From: Mariniflexile jejuense
GTDB taxonomy: Bacteria; Bacteroidota; Bacteroidia; Flavobacteriales; Flavobacteriaceae
Assembly: GCF_042675665.1 (NCBI RefSeq)
Contig: NZ_JBHTJI010000042.1
Span: forward strand, 524,713 to 588,712
DNA: 64,000 nucleotides
Direction of reading: 5' to 3'
Shown piece by piece: positions 25,559 through 34,058 of this stretch. Below the pieces are notes generated by a model that worked only from the letters and a program-made list of their open reading frames with translations, was not told the DNA's origin and searched no databases. A program made the translations under genes and the position numbers. Each line of letters starts with the position of its first letter. Position 1 is the first letter of the stretch.

Positions 25559-25629
25559 TGTTTAGTTGTTTGTTGTTTAGTTGTTTAGTTGTGAAATCGA
25601 CTTAACAACTCCACGACAACCGACTTAAC
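25559..25629. repeat. Low-complexity tandem repeats between murE and mraY
   Basis: Three copies of TTTAGTTG separated by similar bases (25561-25591) are followed by two copies of CGACTTAAC (25598-25606 and 25621-25629). This spacer sits where murF lies in many dcw clusters. No open reading frame or promoter consensus is visible. Confidence 0.75.
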
Positions 25630-25632
25630 TTT

Positions 25633-27096
25633 TTACTTATTCAGTTGTTTTAAAAATTCACTTACTATTTTAAAATCATCAAAATCAAAACGTTCTCCTT
25701 TAATTTCTTGATAGGTTTCGTGTCCTTTGCCCGCAACAAGAATTATATCGTTTGGTTGCGCCATTTGACATGCTGTTTTAATAGCTTGAAGTCTATCAGA
25801 AATAGTTACTGTTTTTTTATAATTTTGAGGTTCTACACCACTTTCAATATCTTTTAAAATGGTTTCTGGCTCTTCACTTCGTGGGTTATCACTCGTAAAA
25901 ATTACTTTTGTACTTAATGCCGTAGCAATGTGTCCCATTTTTGGACGTTTGGTTTTATCTCTATCACCACCACAACCTACAACGGTAATTAGTTCTTCAT
26001 TTTTAGTTCGAATACTATTGATGGTTTCTAACACATTTTTAAGTGCATCTGGCGTATGAGCATAATCAACAATAGCTGTAATTTTATTCTCTGAAACTAC
26101 ATATTGAAAACGACCACTTACACTTTCCAGTTCACTTATCAAGCGTAGAATTTCTACTTTTTCAAGTCCTAATAATTCCGCAGTAGCGTAAATTGCTAAA
26201 ATATTGTAGGCATTAAAATTCCCTATAAGGCGTGTCCAAACTTCAGCATCATTAATTTTCAATAACAAACCACCAAATTGATTTTCTAATATTTGCGATT
26301 TATAATCGGCATACCCTTTTAAAGCATAAGTGTATTTTCGGGATTTGGTATTTTGCAACATTACCAATCCGTTTTTATCATCTACATTTACTAATGCAAA
26401 TGCTTTTTCTGGAAGTGCATCGAAAAACGATTTTTTTACGTCGCGGTATTCTGCAAACGTGCTATGGTAATCTAAATGATCATGTGTTAAATTTGTAAAA
26501 ATACCGCCTTCAAAACGTAAACCTTCAGTTCTATATTGATGAATACCATGCGAACTTACTTCCATAAAACAAAACTCCACACCTTCAGTATTCATCAATT
26601 TTAAATACTTATTAATGGTTAAAGAATCTGGCGTTGTGTGTGTTGCTTTGTATTCAATAGTATCAACCATAATTTTCACGGTAGATAGTAAACCTACCTT
26701 ATAACCAGCTTTTTTAAATAGCTGATACAACAAACTCGCCACAGTAGTTTTTCCATTAGTACCTGTAACACCAACTAGTTTTAAGTTTGCTGAAGGGTTT
26801 TCATAAAAATTAGAAGCCATTATTGCCAAGGCTTTACTTGAATTATCAACTTCTACATAGGTAATACCTTCAACCAAATTTTCTGGCATTGTTTCACAAA
26901 CAACAGCAACAGCACCTTGTTTTACAGCGCCTTCAATAAATTTATGTCCATCTGAAACTGTTCCTTTAACAGCAACAAAAACATAACCGTTTTTTATATT
27001 TCTAGAATCGAAATCTATAGCAGTTGCCATAACATTTGTAGAACCAACTACAGCGTTAATGGTTACTTTATACAATATGTCTTTTAATGCTATCAT
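25633..27096 (-). CDS. murE: UDP-MurNAc-tripeptide ligase MurE (meso-DAP type)
   Basis: This 487-aa Mur ligase has the ATP loop LVGVTGTNGKTTVASLLYQL (residues 108-127), the FMEVSSHGIHQYR segment, TNLTHDHLDYHSTF, IVDYAHTPDALKNVL, VVGCGGDRDKTKRP and FTSDNPRSEEPETI. DNPR is the known specificity motif for adding meso-diaminopimelate rather than lysine, so the peptidoglycan is inferred to be DAP type. Its ATG overlaps the ftsI stop by 4 bases (ATGA). Confidence 0.97.
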   Translation of the reverse strand: MIALKDILYKVTINAVVGSTNVMATAIDFDSRNIKNGYVFVAVKGTVSDGHKFIEGAVKQGAVAVVCETMPENLVEGITYVEVDNSSKALAIMASNFYENPSANLKLVGVTGTNGKTTVASLLYQLFKKAGYKVGLLSTVKIMVDTIEYKATHTTPDSLTINKYLKLMNTEGVEFCFMEVSSHGIHQYRTEGLRFEGGIFTNLTHDHLDYHSTFAEYRDVKKSFFDALPEKAFALVNVDDKNGLVMLQNTKSRKYTYALKGYADYKSQILENQFGGLLLKINDAEVWTRLIGNFNAYNILAIYATAELLGLEKVEILRLISELESVSGRFQYVVSENKITAIVDYAHTPDALKNVLETINSIRTKNEELITVVGCGGDRDKTKRPKMGHIATALSTKVIFTSDNPRSEEPETILKDIESGVEPQNYKKTVTISDRLQAIKTACQMAQPNDIILVAGKGHETYQEIKGERFDFDDFKIVSEFLKQLNK

Positions 27097-29105
27097 GATG
27101 CCGTTAATACTACTATTTGATTATTTTTTAATTTGATATTTTGTTCGATGGATTGCTTTTTGATAATGCCATTACCTTCTAATTTCACTTTTACTTTTAC
27201 CTGCATATTTTCAAGTAATGCCAAAGCATCCATAGCTGGCAAACCAACCACATTAGGCATAATGGTTTTGTGCGATTGTGCTGTTTTGTAGAAGTTATTA
27301 TATTCATTATCAACCGAAGCAATTCTTACTTTTAATGATTTAACCTCATCAACAATAGGTGTATCTGTAAATATTTTTTGTGCAATTTTTTTGAAAACTG
27401 GCCCAGAAACATCGGCACCATAATACCCAACACTTTTATCAGGTTCATGAATAACCACGATGCATGAATACTTTGGATTTTCCGCAGGAAAATAACCTGC
27501 GAATGATGATATATAACTTAACTTATCTTTATTAGCATAATCTTTCTGACAAGTACCTGTTTTTCCTGCCATTGAGAAATTTTCAGAATACAACCTATGT
27601 CCTGTTCCGTGTTTTTTATCAACTACATTTTTAAGTAGTTTTTGAACTTTAGCAATCGTTTCTTTTGAACAAATTTGCTTATTAATAACTTCCTTTTTAA
27701 AAGGCACAATCACTTCATCAAACTCTCTTACTTCTCTTAAAAACTGCGGTTTTACCATTTCGCCACCATTTGCAATAGCATTATAAAACGTTAATGTTTG
27801 AAGCGGTGTGAACGATACACCATATCCATACGCCATCCACTGCAATGCAATACCACTCCAACGCCCGTTTTTAATTCTTGGGTCTGGAATTACTGGTTTT
27901 GGCTCACCAATAATTGGTAATTGTAAATCGTTTTGAAGATTCATTGCATACAATCTATCAACAAACTTGCTTGGTGTTTTTCCGTAAGCTTTATCAATAG
28001 CTCTTACAATACCCGTATTTGACGAAACTTCAAATGCTTTTGAAACAGTTATTTTACCATAACCACCATGATGTGAATCTCTAACAGGTTTACCATAAAA
28101 CCAGATAATACCTTTCTCGGTATCAACCACATCACTTGTATCTATAACTTTATCTTCAATACCGGCGGTTAAAGCCATTAATTTAAAAGTTGATCCAACT
28201 TCATGCGATTCACCTAAAGCATAATTCAAACGCTCATAATACAAGCCTTCGCTATTTCTTCCTAAATTTGAAATAGCACGAATTTCGCCAGTTTTAGTTT
28301 CCATAACAACCACACAACCGTGGTCTGCTTTGTATTTTTCTAACTGCTCTAAAAGTGCATGATGCGCTATATCTTGTATATTAACATCAATAGTTGTATA
28401 CACATCGTAACCGTTTTTTGGATCAATTTCATTCGCATCATTTAAAGGTTTCCATTGCCCTTTTCCTATTTGTTGCTTTTTTCTTTGACCATCAACACCT
28501 CTTAAATATTTCACACCAAACGCACCATCAATACCAGGTCTTGTAACGTTTCCGTTTTCATCAATACGTTCATAACCTATGGTTCGTTGCGCAATACCAC
28601 CCATTGGATGCTCGCGTTTTGTGGTTTGCTCTACAATTAATCCGCCTTTAAAAGCACCTAATTCAAGCATTGGAAAGTTGCGTAATCGGATATATTCTGA
28701 ATACCCAACATTTCTAGCAATTAAATAATAGCGGTTTTGAAGCGCTCTTGCTTTTCTAATGTCATTTTGAAAATAACTAGATGGTTTTCCTGAATATTTT
28801 GAAAGCGAATCGCTTAATGGTTTAATATATTTTTCAAATGTTTTAGATGAAGGTGTTATAGCATCAAACCTAATATCATACTTAGGAACCGATGTAGCCA
28901 ATAAATTACCCTTTACAGAATACACATTACCTCTATTTGCAGGTATGATAACGTTTTTCACAACACGTTCGCTTGCTAAGGCTTTATACTTATCGCCTTG
29001 CATAAATTGAATACTAACCAATTTAAAAACTACGGCAAGCCCAAAGACGAACATACATCCTGCTATAAAATACAATCTGTTTAATATGTTTTTCTCGCTT
29101 ACCAC
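27093..29105 (-). CDS. ftsI: Septal transpeptidase FtsI (penicillin-binding protein 3) with PASTA domain
   Basis: This 670-aa class B penicillin-binding protein cross-links septal peptidoglycan. One membrane helix (residues ~10-30) precedes a pedestal domain and a transpeptidase domain with all three motifs: GSTFK (Ser305, Lys308), SSN at 361-363, and KTGT at 515. The last ~55 residues (MPNVVGLPAMDALALLENMQ onward) form one PASTA domain, absent from E. coli FtsI. The start is GTG (GTG-GTA-AGC); no ATG is available nearby. ftsL lies 10 bases upstream. Confidence 0.96.
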   Translation of the reverse strand: MVSEKNILNRLYFIAGCMFVFGLAVVFKLVSIQFMQGDKYKALASERVVKNVIIPANRGNVYSVKGNLLATSVPKYDIRFDAITPSSKTFEKYIKPLSDSLSKYSGKPSSYFQNDIRKARALQNRYYLIARNVGYSEYIRLRNFPMLELGAFKGGLIVEQTTKREHPMGGIAQRTIGYERIDENGNVTRPGIDGAFGVKYLRGVDGQRKKQQIGKGQWKPLNDANEIDPKNGYDVYTTIDVNIQDIAHHALLEQLEKYKADHGCVVVMETKTGEIRAISNLGRNSEGLYYERLNYALGESHEVGSTFKLMALTAGIEDKVIDTSDVVDTEKGIIWFYGKPVRDSHHGGYGKITVSKAFEVSSNTGIVRAIDKAYGKTPSKFVDRLYAMNLQNDLQLPIIGEPKPVIPDPRIKNGRWSGIALQWMAYGYGVSFTPLQTLTFYNAIANGGEMVKPQFLREVREFDEVIVPFKKEVINKQICSKETIAKVQKLLKNVVDKKHGTGHRLYSENFSMAGKTGTCQKDYANKDKLSYISSFAGYFPAENPKYSCIVVIHEPDKSVGYYGADVSGPVFKKIAQKIFTDTPIVDEVKSLKVRIASVDNEYNNFYKTAQSHKTIMPNVVGLPAMDALALLENMQVKVKVKLEGNGIIKKQSIEQNIKLKNNQIVVLTAS

Positions 29106-29115
29106 TACGTGTTAT

Positions 29116-29433
29116 TTATTCTTGAGATTTTACTTTTATTTTTTTTGGCGGAATTACCGATGGCGCAATACCTTTTTCTTGCATTACTTCAACTACATTC
29201 GATTCCATTTTAAGTTTCATTAGTCTTGAACGTCCATCTATAAATGCCGAACGCATTTCATTTACTTCATTTTTTAAACGCGCTATTTCATAAACTTTTT
29301 TATCTGCACTATGTGAGCTTGCTATCATTATTATTGCCAAAGCTGAAATAAATAAAATAAACCTCCAATTTTTAAAAGAGTCGTCACTTACTAAAAAAGT
29401 ACCTTTCAACAGTTTATAAATATTTGTTTTCAT
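29116..29433 (-). CDS. ftsL: FtsL-like division protein
   Basis: This 105-aa protein has a cytoplasmic start, one membrane helix (WRFILFISALAIIMIASSHS), then a coiled-coil-like periplasmic stretch (YEIARLKNEVNEMRSAFIDG) ending in a short basic tail. Sequence is weakly conserved in this family, so the call rests on size, topology and position between rsmH and ftsI, where ftsL is found in dcw clusters. It would bridge FtsQ to FtsW/FtsI. Confidence 0.88.
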   Translation of the reverse strand: MKTNIYKLLKGTFLVSDDSFKNWRFILFISALAIIMIASSHSADKKVYEIARLKNEVNEMRSAFIDGRSRLMKLKMESNVVEVMQEKGIAPSVIPPKKIKVKSQE

Positions 29434-29473
29434 ATTATTTCTTTTGGCTTCAAACCCGATTTGCCACTTCTAT

Positions 29474-30382
29474 TTATATTTTTTCAGCAATGCGCAGTTT
29501 TGCACTTCTTGCTCTACTATTCGTGTTAATTTCTGCTTTTGAAGGCACTATTAAACCACCAACTTTTTTTAATGGCACATCAAAATTGCCATACATGTCT
29601 CGCATTGGTTCACCTTCAAAAAGTCCGTTTCGCATAAAGCGTTTTACCAATCTATCTTCTAAAGAATGGTACGAAATAAAACTTAACCGCCCTTCTACCT
29701 TCAATATCTCTGGTGTTTGTAATAAAAATTCCTTTAATGCCTCAATTTCTTGATTCACTTCTATACGAATGGCTTGATAAATTTGTGCCAACACTTTATT
29801 CTCATGCCTTGGCGGCAAAAATTTATTAAGTACTTTTTTTAATTGTTCACTAGTTACAATTGGTTCAATTGCTCTACTTTCAATAATCAACCTCGCCATT
29901 GCTGGTGCAGCTCGCAATTCTCCATATTGCAAAAACACTTGTTTTAGCTGCTCTTCATCATAATTGTTTACCACTTGAAATGCTGACAAGGCATTTTGCT
30001 GATTCATGCGCATATCCAAATTTGCTTCAAAACGTGTTGAAAAACCCCGTTCAGCAACATCAAATTGATGTGACGATACACCAAAATCTGCCAAAATTCC
30101 ATCAACTTGTTTCACGCCATAAAATCTTAAAAAACGTTTTATGTAGCGAAAGTTTTCATTTATCAACGTAAACCTAGAATCATCAATCGTATTTTCAAGA
30201 GCGTCCAAATCTTGATCAAAAGCAAATAATTTTCCTTTTTCACCAAGGCGTTTTAATATTTCTTTACTATGCCCACCACCGCCAAAAGTTACATCAACAT
30301 AAATACCATCAGGTTCAATATTTAACCCGTCAACGGTTTCTTTCAATAAAACTGGATTATGATATTCCATAGTCATCATCAT
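29474..30382 (-). CDS. rsmH: 16S rRNA (cytosine1402-N4)-methyltransferase
   Basis: This 302-aa SAM enzyme starts EYHNPVLLKETVDGL and carries VDVTFGGGGHSKEIL (SAM loop), LFAFDQDLDA, ILADFGVSSHQFDVAERGFS, DMRMNQQ and SYHSLEDRLVKRFM, all RsmH (MraW) hallmarks. The start MMMTMEYH overlaps mraZ by 26 bases; the fifth codon ATG would shorten the overlap to 14. It is second in the dcw cluster, the usual place. Confidence 0.97.
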   Translation of the reverse strand: MMMTMEYHNPVLLKETVDGLNIEPDGIYVDVTFGGGGHSKEILKRLGEKGKLFAFDQDLDALENTIDDSRFTLINENFRYIKRFLRFYGVKQVDGILADFGVSSHQFDVAERGFSTRFEANLDMRMNQQNALSAFQVVNNYDEEQLKQVFLQYGELRAAPAMARLIIESRAIEPIVTSEQLKKVLNKFLPPRHENKVLAQIYQAIRIEVNQEIEALKEFLLQTPEILKVEGRLSFISYHSLEDRLVKRFMRNGLFEGEPMRDMYGNFDVPLKKVGGLIVPSKAEINTNSRARSAKLRIAEKI

Positions 30383-30827
30383 CTTGCCCCATTACTTCTT
30401 CAGCTAAATCTGCAAAATCTACAGTAGCATCATCAATGGCTTGTTCATATAAATCTTTATCCCATATTTCAATAATATTTACCACCGAAGTAATCACGAT
30501 ATCTTTTGAAATATTTGCAAAAACCGTTAAATCTTTTGGTATTAATAAGCGCCCATTAGTATCAACCTCAACCATTTTTACTCCCGCAGTAAAGCGACGA
30601 ATAAAATCGTTATTCTTCTTTTTAAACTTATTAAGCTTGTTTATTTTTTGCATGAGAACCTGCCACTCACTCATAGGATACAACTCTAAACACTTTTGAA
30701 ACACCGAACGACGCAAAACAAACCCATCTTCTAAAACTGAAGACAGTTGTTTTTTTAGCGGAGAAGGCATCATTAACCTGCCTTTAGCATCCACTTTACA
30801 ATCGTATGTTCCTGTTAATAAATCCAA
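30357..30827 (-). CDS. mraZ: Transcriptional regulator MraZ
   Basis: This 156-aa protein has two AbrB-like MraZ domains: LTGTYDCKVDAKGRLMMPSP with SPLKKQL in the first, and GVKMVEVDTNGRLLIPKDLT in the second. MraZ binds direct repeats upstream of its own gene and represses the dcw promoter in other bacteria. The start is TTG (TTG-GAT-TTA); no in-frame ATG exists between it and the upstream stop codon, and the next internal ATG would delete part of domain 1. Three GTGG repeats and a -7 box lie just upstream. Confidence 0.96.
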   Translation of the reverse strand: MDLLTGTYDCKVDAKGRLMMPSPLKKQLSSVLEDGFVLRRSVFQKCLELYPMSEWQVLMQKINKLNKFKKKNNDFIRRFTAGVKMVEVDTNGRLLIPKDLTVFANISKDIVITSVVNIIEIWDKDLYEQAIDDATVDFADLAEEVMGQDDDDYGIS

Positions 30828-30859
30828 TGTGATTTTTTGGTGTTTCAGCGTTTAAGTTT

Positions 30860-30867
30860 CAAATATA
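30860..30867 (-). promoter_or_regulatory. -7 promoter box of mraZ/dcw cluster
   Basis: On the minus strand TATATTTG matches TAnnTTTG exactly. It lies 33 bases before the TTG start of mraZ, and the MraZ-type repeats cover the region where the -33 box would be, which would explain repression. Confidence 0.65.
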
Positions 30868-30874
30868 TTGAAAA

Positions 30875-30907
30875 TTTTACCACTTTTTACCACTTCTTAC
30901 CACTTTG
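30875..30907 (-). promoter_or_regulatory. Putative MraZ operator: three direct repeats
   Basis: On the minus strand AAGTGGTAA occurs three times (30877-30885, 30887-30895, 30897-30905) with exact 10-base periodicity. MraZ operators in other bacteria are similar short G-rich direct repeats (TGGGA or AAAGTG type) spaced by about one helical turn ahead of mraZ. Confidence 0.8.
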
Positions 30908-31086
30908 TTAATAAATTTTCGACTAAATGATGTTTGAAACCGCCATGAACAACTAAATACACTTACACGCACTAAGAATCAATGCATTAATGAGATACAA
31001 TTAATAATATTAGAATTGTTAATATCTCCATTTTTAAATTTTAAATTCCCAACTCAATAAAGTCATTGAAATATGAATGAAATAAC

Positions 31087-31094
31087 TATATTTG
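31087..31094 (+). promoter_or_regulatory. Candidate promoter of alpha/beta hydrolase gene
   Basis: TATATTTG (-7) lies 25 bases before the ATG. An ATTG at 31065-31068, 18 bases upstream, may serve as -33. The 292-base region 30828-31119 otherwise holds only the mraZ control elements. Confidence 0.5.
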
Positions 31095-31119
31095 TTTCAA
31101 AGCAATGACCAACTGATTA

Positions 31120-31884
31120 ATGACGCATCGTTTAAAAAAAGAGAAAAATTACAGCTATATTGAAGCTGGTGAAGGCACACCTATTATAGTTTTACATGGT
31201 TTAATGGGTGGTTTAAGTAATTTTGATTCGGTAATAAAACACTTTAGCCAAAAAGGCTACAACGTTATTATTCCGGAGCTGCCTATTTACACCATGTCTA
31301 TCCTTAAAACCAATGTTAAAAGTTTTGCAAAATACCTGCATGATTTTATTGAATTTAAAGGATTTGACGATGTTATTTTATTAGGAAACTCGTTGGGCGG
31401 ACACATTGGTTTATACCACACAAAATTATATCCTGAAAAAGTAAAAGCGCTTATTATAACAGGAAGTTCTGGACTTTATGAAAGCGCTATGGGCGGTGGC
31501 TACACCAAACGTAGTGACTATGAGGTTATTAAAAAGAAAGCACAAGATGTTTTTTACGACCCAGCTGTAGCTACAAAAGCTATTATAGATGAAGTTTATG
31601 AAACCGTAAACGACCGCAATAAACTTATAAAAACATTGGCTATTGCCAAAAGTGCTATACGCCACAATATGGCTAAAGATTTACCAAAAATGAATCTTCC
31701 AACATGCATTATTTGGGGTAAAAATGACAATGTAACACCACCAGAAGTTGCCGTAGAATTTGATGAATTATTACCAGATTCTGAATTATTTTGGATAGAC
31801 AAATGTGGACATGCAGCTATGATGGAACATCCAGAAGAATTTAACCAGATTATGGATGCTTGGTTACAAAAACGAGGTCTTTAA
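31120..31884 (+). CDS. Alpha/beta hydrolase
   Basis: This 254-aa cytoplasmic-looking protein has the complete catalytic layout of the fold: oxyanion region IIVLHGLMGGLSNFD, nucleophile elbow LGNSLGGHIGL (Ser91), the acid in IIWGKNDNVTPPEVA, and the base in WIDKCGHAAMMEHPEEFNQI. No signal peptide is seen. The substrate cannot be inferred; it resembles the MhpC/BioH type of small-ester hydrolases. It lies 73 bases before engB on the same strand. Confidence 0.88.
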   Translation: MTHRLKKEKNYSYIEAGEGTPIIVLHGLMGGLSNFDSVIKHFSQKGYNVIIPELPIYTMSILKTNVKSFAKYLHDFIEFKGFDDVILLGNSLGGHIGLYHTKLYPEKVKALIITGSSGLYESAMGGGYTKRSDYEVIKKKAQDVFYDPAVATKAIIDEVYETVNDRNKLIKTLAIAKSAIRHNMAKDLPKMNLPTCIIWGKNDNVTPPEVAVEFDELLPDSELFWIDKCGHAAMMEHPEEFNQIMDAWLQKRGL

Positions 31885-31957
31885 AGTAAAAAATCCAATA
31901 TAAAAAACACCAAATTCTAATATCGTTTTATTTATAATTTGGGTTAATTTAAAAAAA

Positions 31958-32569
31958 ATGCATATAAAATCGGCCGAATTTGTAATGAGTAATTCTAATG
32001 TGGCAAAATGCCCAAAAGGATTATTGCCCGAGTATGCATTTATTGGCAGAAGTAATGTAGGCAAATCGTCGCTTATTAATATGCTAACTAATAAAAAAAG
32101 TTTAGCAAAAACATCTGGACGCCCAGGAAAAACACAACTTATCAATCATTTTTTAATTAATGAAAATTGGCATTTGGTAGATTTGCCCGGTTATGGATAT
32201 GCACGTGTTTCAAAAAGCTCGAAAAAAGTATTTCAAAAATTTATTACCGAATATTTTGGCTTACGCGAGCAATTAGTTTCTGCCTTTGTTTTAGTTGATG
32301 TTAGGCACAAACCACAACCTATTGATTTGGAGTTTATGCAATGGCTAGGTGAACATGGTGTGCCATTTTCAATCATTTTTACAAAAGCTGATAAGCTAAA
32401 ACCCAACGCTATTTTAAGACATGTTGAAGACTACAAAACCGTGCTTTTAGAAGCTTGGGAAACGATGCCCAATTACTTTATAACCTCATCCAGCAACGAA
32501 ACTGGGAAAGACGAAGTTTTGGCCTATATTGATGCGTTGAACAATAATATGCAATTAGATTCTTTTTAA
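31958..32569 (+). CDS. engB: Ribosome biogenesis GTPase EngB (YsxC/YihA)
   Basis: This 203-aa small GTPase takes part in large ribosomal subunit assembly. G1 is GRSNVGKSSLIN (residues 30-41), G2 region RPGKTQLINHF, G3 DLPGYGYARVS, G4 FTKADKL, and G5 SSSNETGKDEV. The length and the PGYGYA sequence are typical of EngB. The start HIKSAEFVMSN is the normal N-terminus. Confidence 0.97.
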   Translation: MHIKSAEFVMSNSNVAKCPKGLLPEYAFIGRSNVGKSSLINMLTNKKSLAKTSGRPGKTQLINHFLINENWHLVDLPGYGYARVSKSSKKVFQKFITEYFGLREQLVSAFVLVDVRHKPQPIDLEFMQWLGEHGVPFSIIFTKADKLKPNAILRHVEDYKTVLLEAWETMPNYFITSSSNETGKDEVLAYIDALNNNMQLDSF

Positions 32570-32756
32570 AATTTTCTGGTTTTAAATTAACACTTCTACT
32601 TGATTTTGTAAATAAAATCAACTAAATTCGTTTAACTTCTGATATAAAATATTGAACTGGTTTTATATTATTAGAGCTGGGCGACATTAAATAACATCTT
32701 TCAATAATTAAGAAACTAAGCACATACTTAATTTACAACCTTTCTTGTTTAATATT

Positions 32757-32788
32757 TTTGCAATATTCTTAATTAAGAAGTATCTTTG
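32757..32788 (+). promoter_or_regulatory. Promoter of the Fic gene with palindromic operator
   Basis: TTTG (32757-32760) and TATCTTTG (32781-32788) are perfect -33 and -7 boxes with a 20-base spacer. The spacer contains the 14-base palindrome TTCTTAATTAAGAA (32766-32779). Directly downstream, around the expected start of transcription, is TTTAAGT-TTAT-ACTTAAA (32789-32806). The rest of the 245-base gap holds one 8-bp inverted repeat (32600-32621). Confidence 0.75.
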
Positions 32789-32814
32789 TTTAAGTTTATA
32801 CTTAAATAAAAAAA

Positions 32815-33939
32815 ATGAAAACATTCAAATCTGGCAATTATATAAACCAAGGAACTCACAAAAGCTTTCAGCCTACTAAAATAAATCAACAATGGACTAT
32901 TGACAATATGGAGGTATTAACTCTTTTAAGTCAAGCAGACAGGCAACTTGGAAGACTTGATATGTATTCTGAATACATCCCAAATATCGATTTATTTATC
33001 AGTATGCACGTTTTAAAAGAAGCAACTCAATCAAGTAAAATTGAAGGGACAAAAACGAATATAGAAGATGCTTTATTAGATAAGGAAGATGTAAATGATG
33101 AAAAAAGAGATGATTGGGAAGAAGTACAAAATTATATCGAAGCATTAAATTCTGCTATCAAAAATTTAGAAAAGTTGCCTTTTTCCTCTCGATTAATACG
33201 GGAGACCCATAAAATACTACTACAAGGGGTCAGAGGAAAATATAAACTTCCCGGAGAATTTAGGAGTAGTCAAAATTGGATAGGAGGAGCAAGTATCAAT
33301 GATGCTACATTTGTTCCACCAACTCACACAAGTGTTAATGAGTATATGGGTGATTTAGAAAAATTTGCCCATAATATTGAATCATTTTTTCCTGATTTAC
33401 TTAAAATAGCATTGATACATTATCAATTTGAAACTATTCATCCATTTCTGGATGGTAATGGTAGAGTTGGTAGATTAATGATTACTTTGTATTTAGTTGA
33501 GAAAGGAATATTAAAAAAACCTATTCTCTATCTCTCTGATTTTTTCGAAAGAAATAGAATGCTTTATTATGATAATCTAACAAAAGTTAGAGAGAAAAAT
33601 GATTTAAGTCAATGGTTTAAATTCTTTTTAGTTGGAGTAATAGAAACAGCAAAAAACGGTATAAATACATTTGATAGTATTTTAAAACTACAAAAAGAAG
33701 TTGAAATCAAACTACAAACATTAGGAAGTCGCTCCCGTAATGCACAATTGATTTTAAACCATCTTTACCAACGACCAATTATAGATGCCCAAAAAGTTAA
33801 AGAATTGACAGGCTTATCGTCACCTTCCGTTTACAAATTGATTGAAGAACTCGAAAAACTAGAAATATTAACTGAAATAACTGGTGCGAAAAGAGGAAAA
33901 ATTTATTTATTCAAAGAATACACAAAACTATTTAAATAA
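32815..33939 (+). CDS. Fic family protein (AMPylase-type) with N-terminal inhibitory helix
   Basis: This 374-aa protein has a Fic_N-like helical region, then the Fic core with the motif HPFLDGNGRVGR (His209 to Arg220), intact for nucleotide transfer to a hydroxyl side chain. The inhibitory motif SSKIEG (S73-x3-E77-G78) lies before the core, making it a class II auto-inhibited Fic protein. The last ~65 residues form a winged-helix domain (VKELTGLSSPSVYKLIEELE) likely to bind DNA. Targets are unknown; such proteins can be toxins or housekeeping regulators. No antitoxin gene adjoins it. Palindromes in its promoter suggest self-regulation. Confidence 0.93.
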   Translation: MKTFKSGNYINQGTHKSFQPTKINQQWTIDNMEVLTLLSQADRQLGRLDMYSEYIPNIDLFISMHVLKEATQSSKIEGTKTNIEDALLDKEDVNDEKRDDWEEVQNYIEALNSAIKNLEKLPFSSRLIRETHKILLQGVRGKYKLPGEFRSSQNWIGGASINDATFVPPTHTSVNEYMGDLEKFAHNIESFFPDLLKIALIHYQFETIHPFLDGNGRVGRLMITLYLVEKGILKKPILYLSDFFERNRMLYYDNLTKVREKNDLSQWFKFFLVGVIETAKNGINTFDSILKLQKEVEIKLQTLGSRSRNAQLILNHLYQRPIIDAQKVKELTGLSSPSVYKLIEELEKLEILTEITGAKRGKIYLFKEYTKLFK

Positions 33940-33940
33940 A

Positions 33941-34050
33941 AACGTTGCCCAACAATGGCTGTAAGTAATTGCTTATTATTGCATAGTTCGGAAAATCCTC
34001 GCACGCAAACACAAAAGGTTCCTTACACATAAACGTTACATACAGTTTAA
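33941..34050. repeat. Cassette-like non-coding element between Fic and hydrolase genes
   Basis: The spacer begins AACGTTGCCCAACAATGGC and ends AACGTTACATACAG, so AACGTT is repeated near both ends, and CTGTAAGTAA can pair with TTACATACAG (one mismatch) to form an imperfect hairpin. Similar gene-flanking sequences occur in Bacteroidota genomes, as far as I recall. It lacks a clear integron attC pair (RYYYAAC is present as GCCCAAC, but the matching GTTRRRY is not), so the nature is unproven. Confidence 0.4.
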
Positions 34051-34058
34051 CCCACTCA

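Noticed and set aside
30875..30907. Iteron-type replication origin from the three GTGG repeats
   Set aside because: No replication initiator gene is nearby, and the position just ahead of mraZ fits an MraZ operator.
33941..34050. A true integron attC site
   Set aside because: GCCCAAC fits RYYYAAC, but no GTTRRRY partner was found at the other end and no integrase is present, so only a cassette-like element is claimed.
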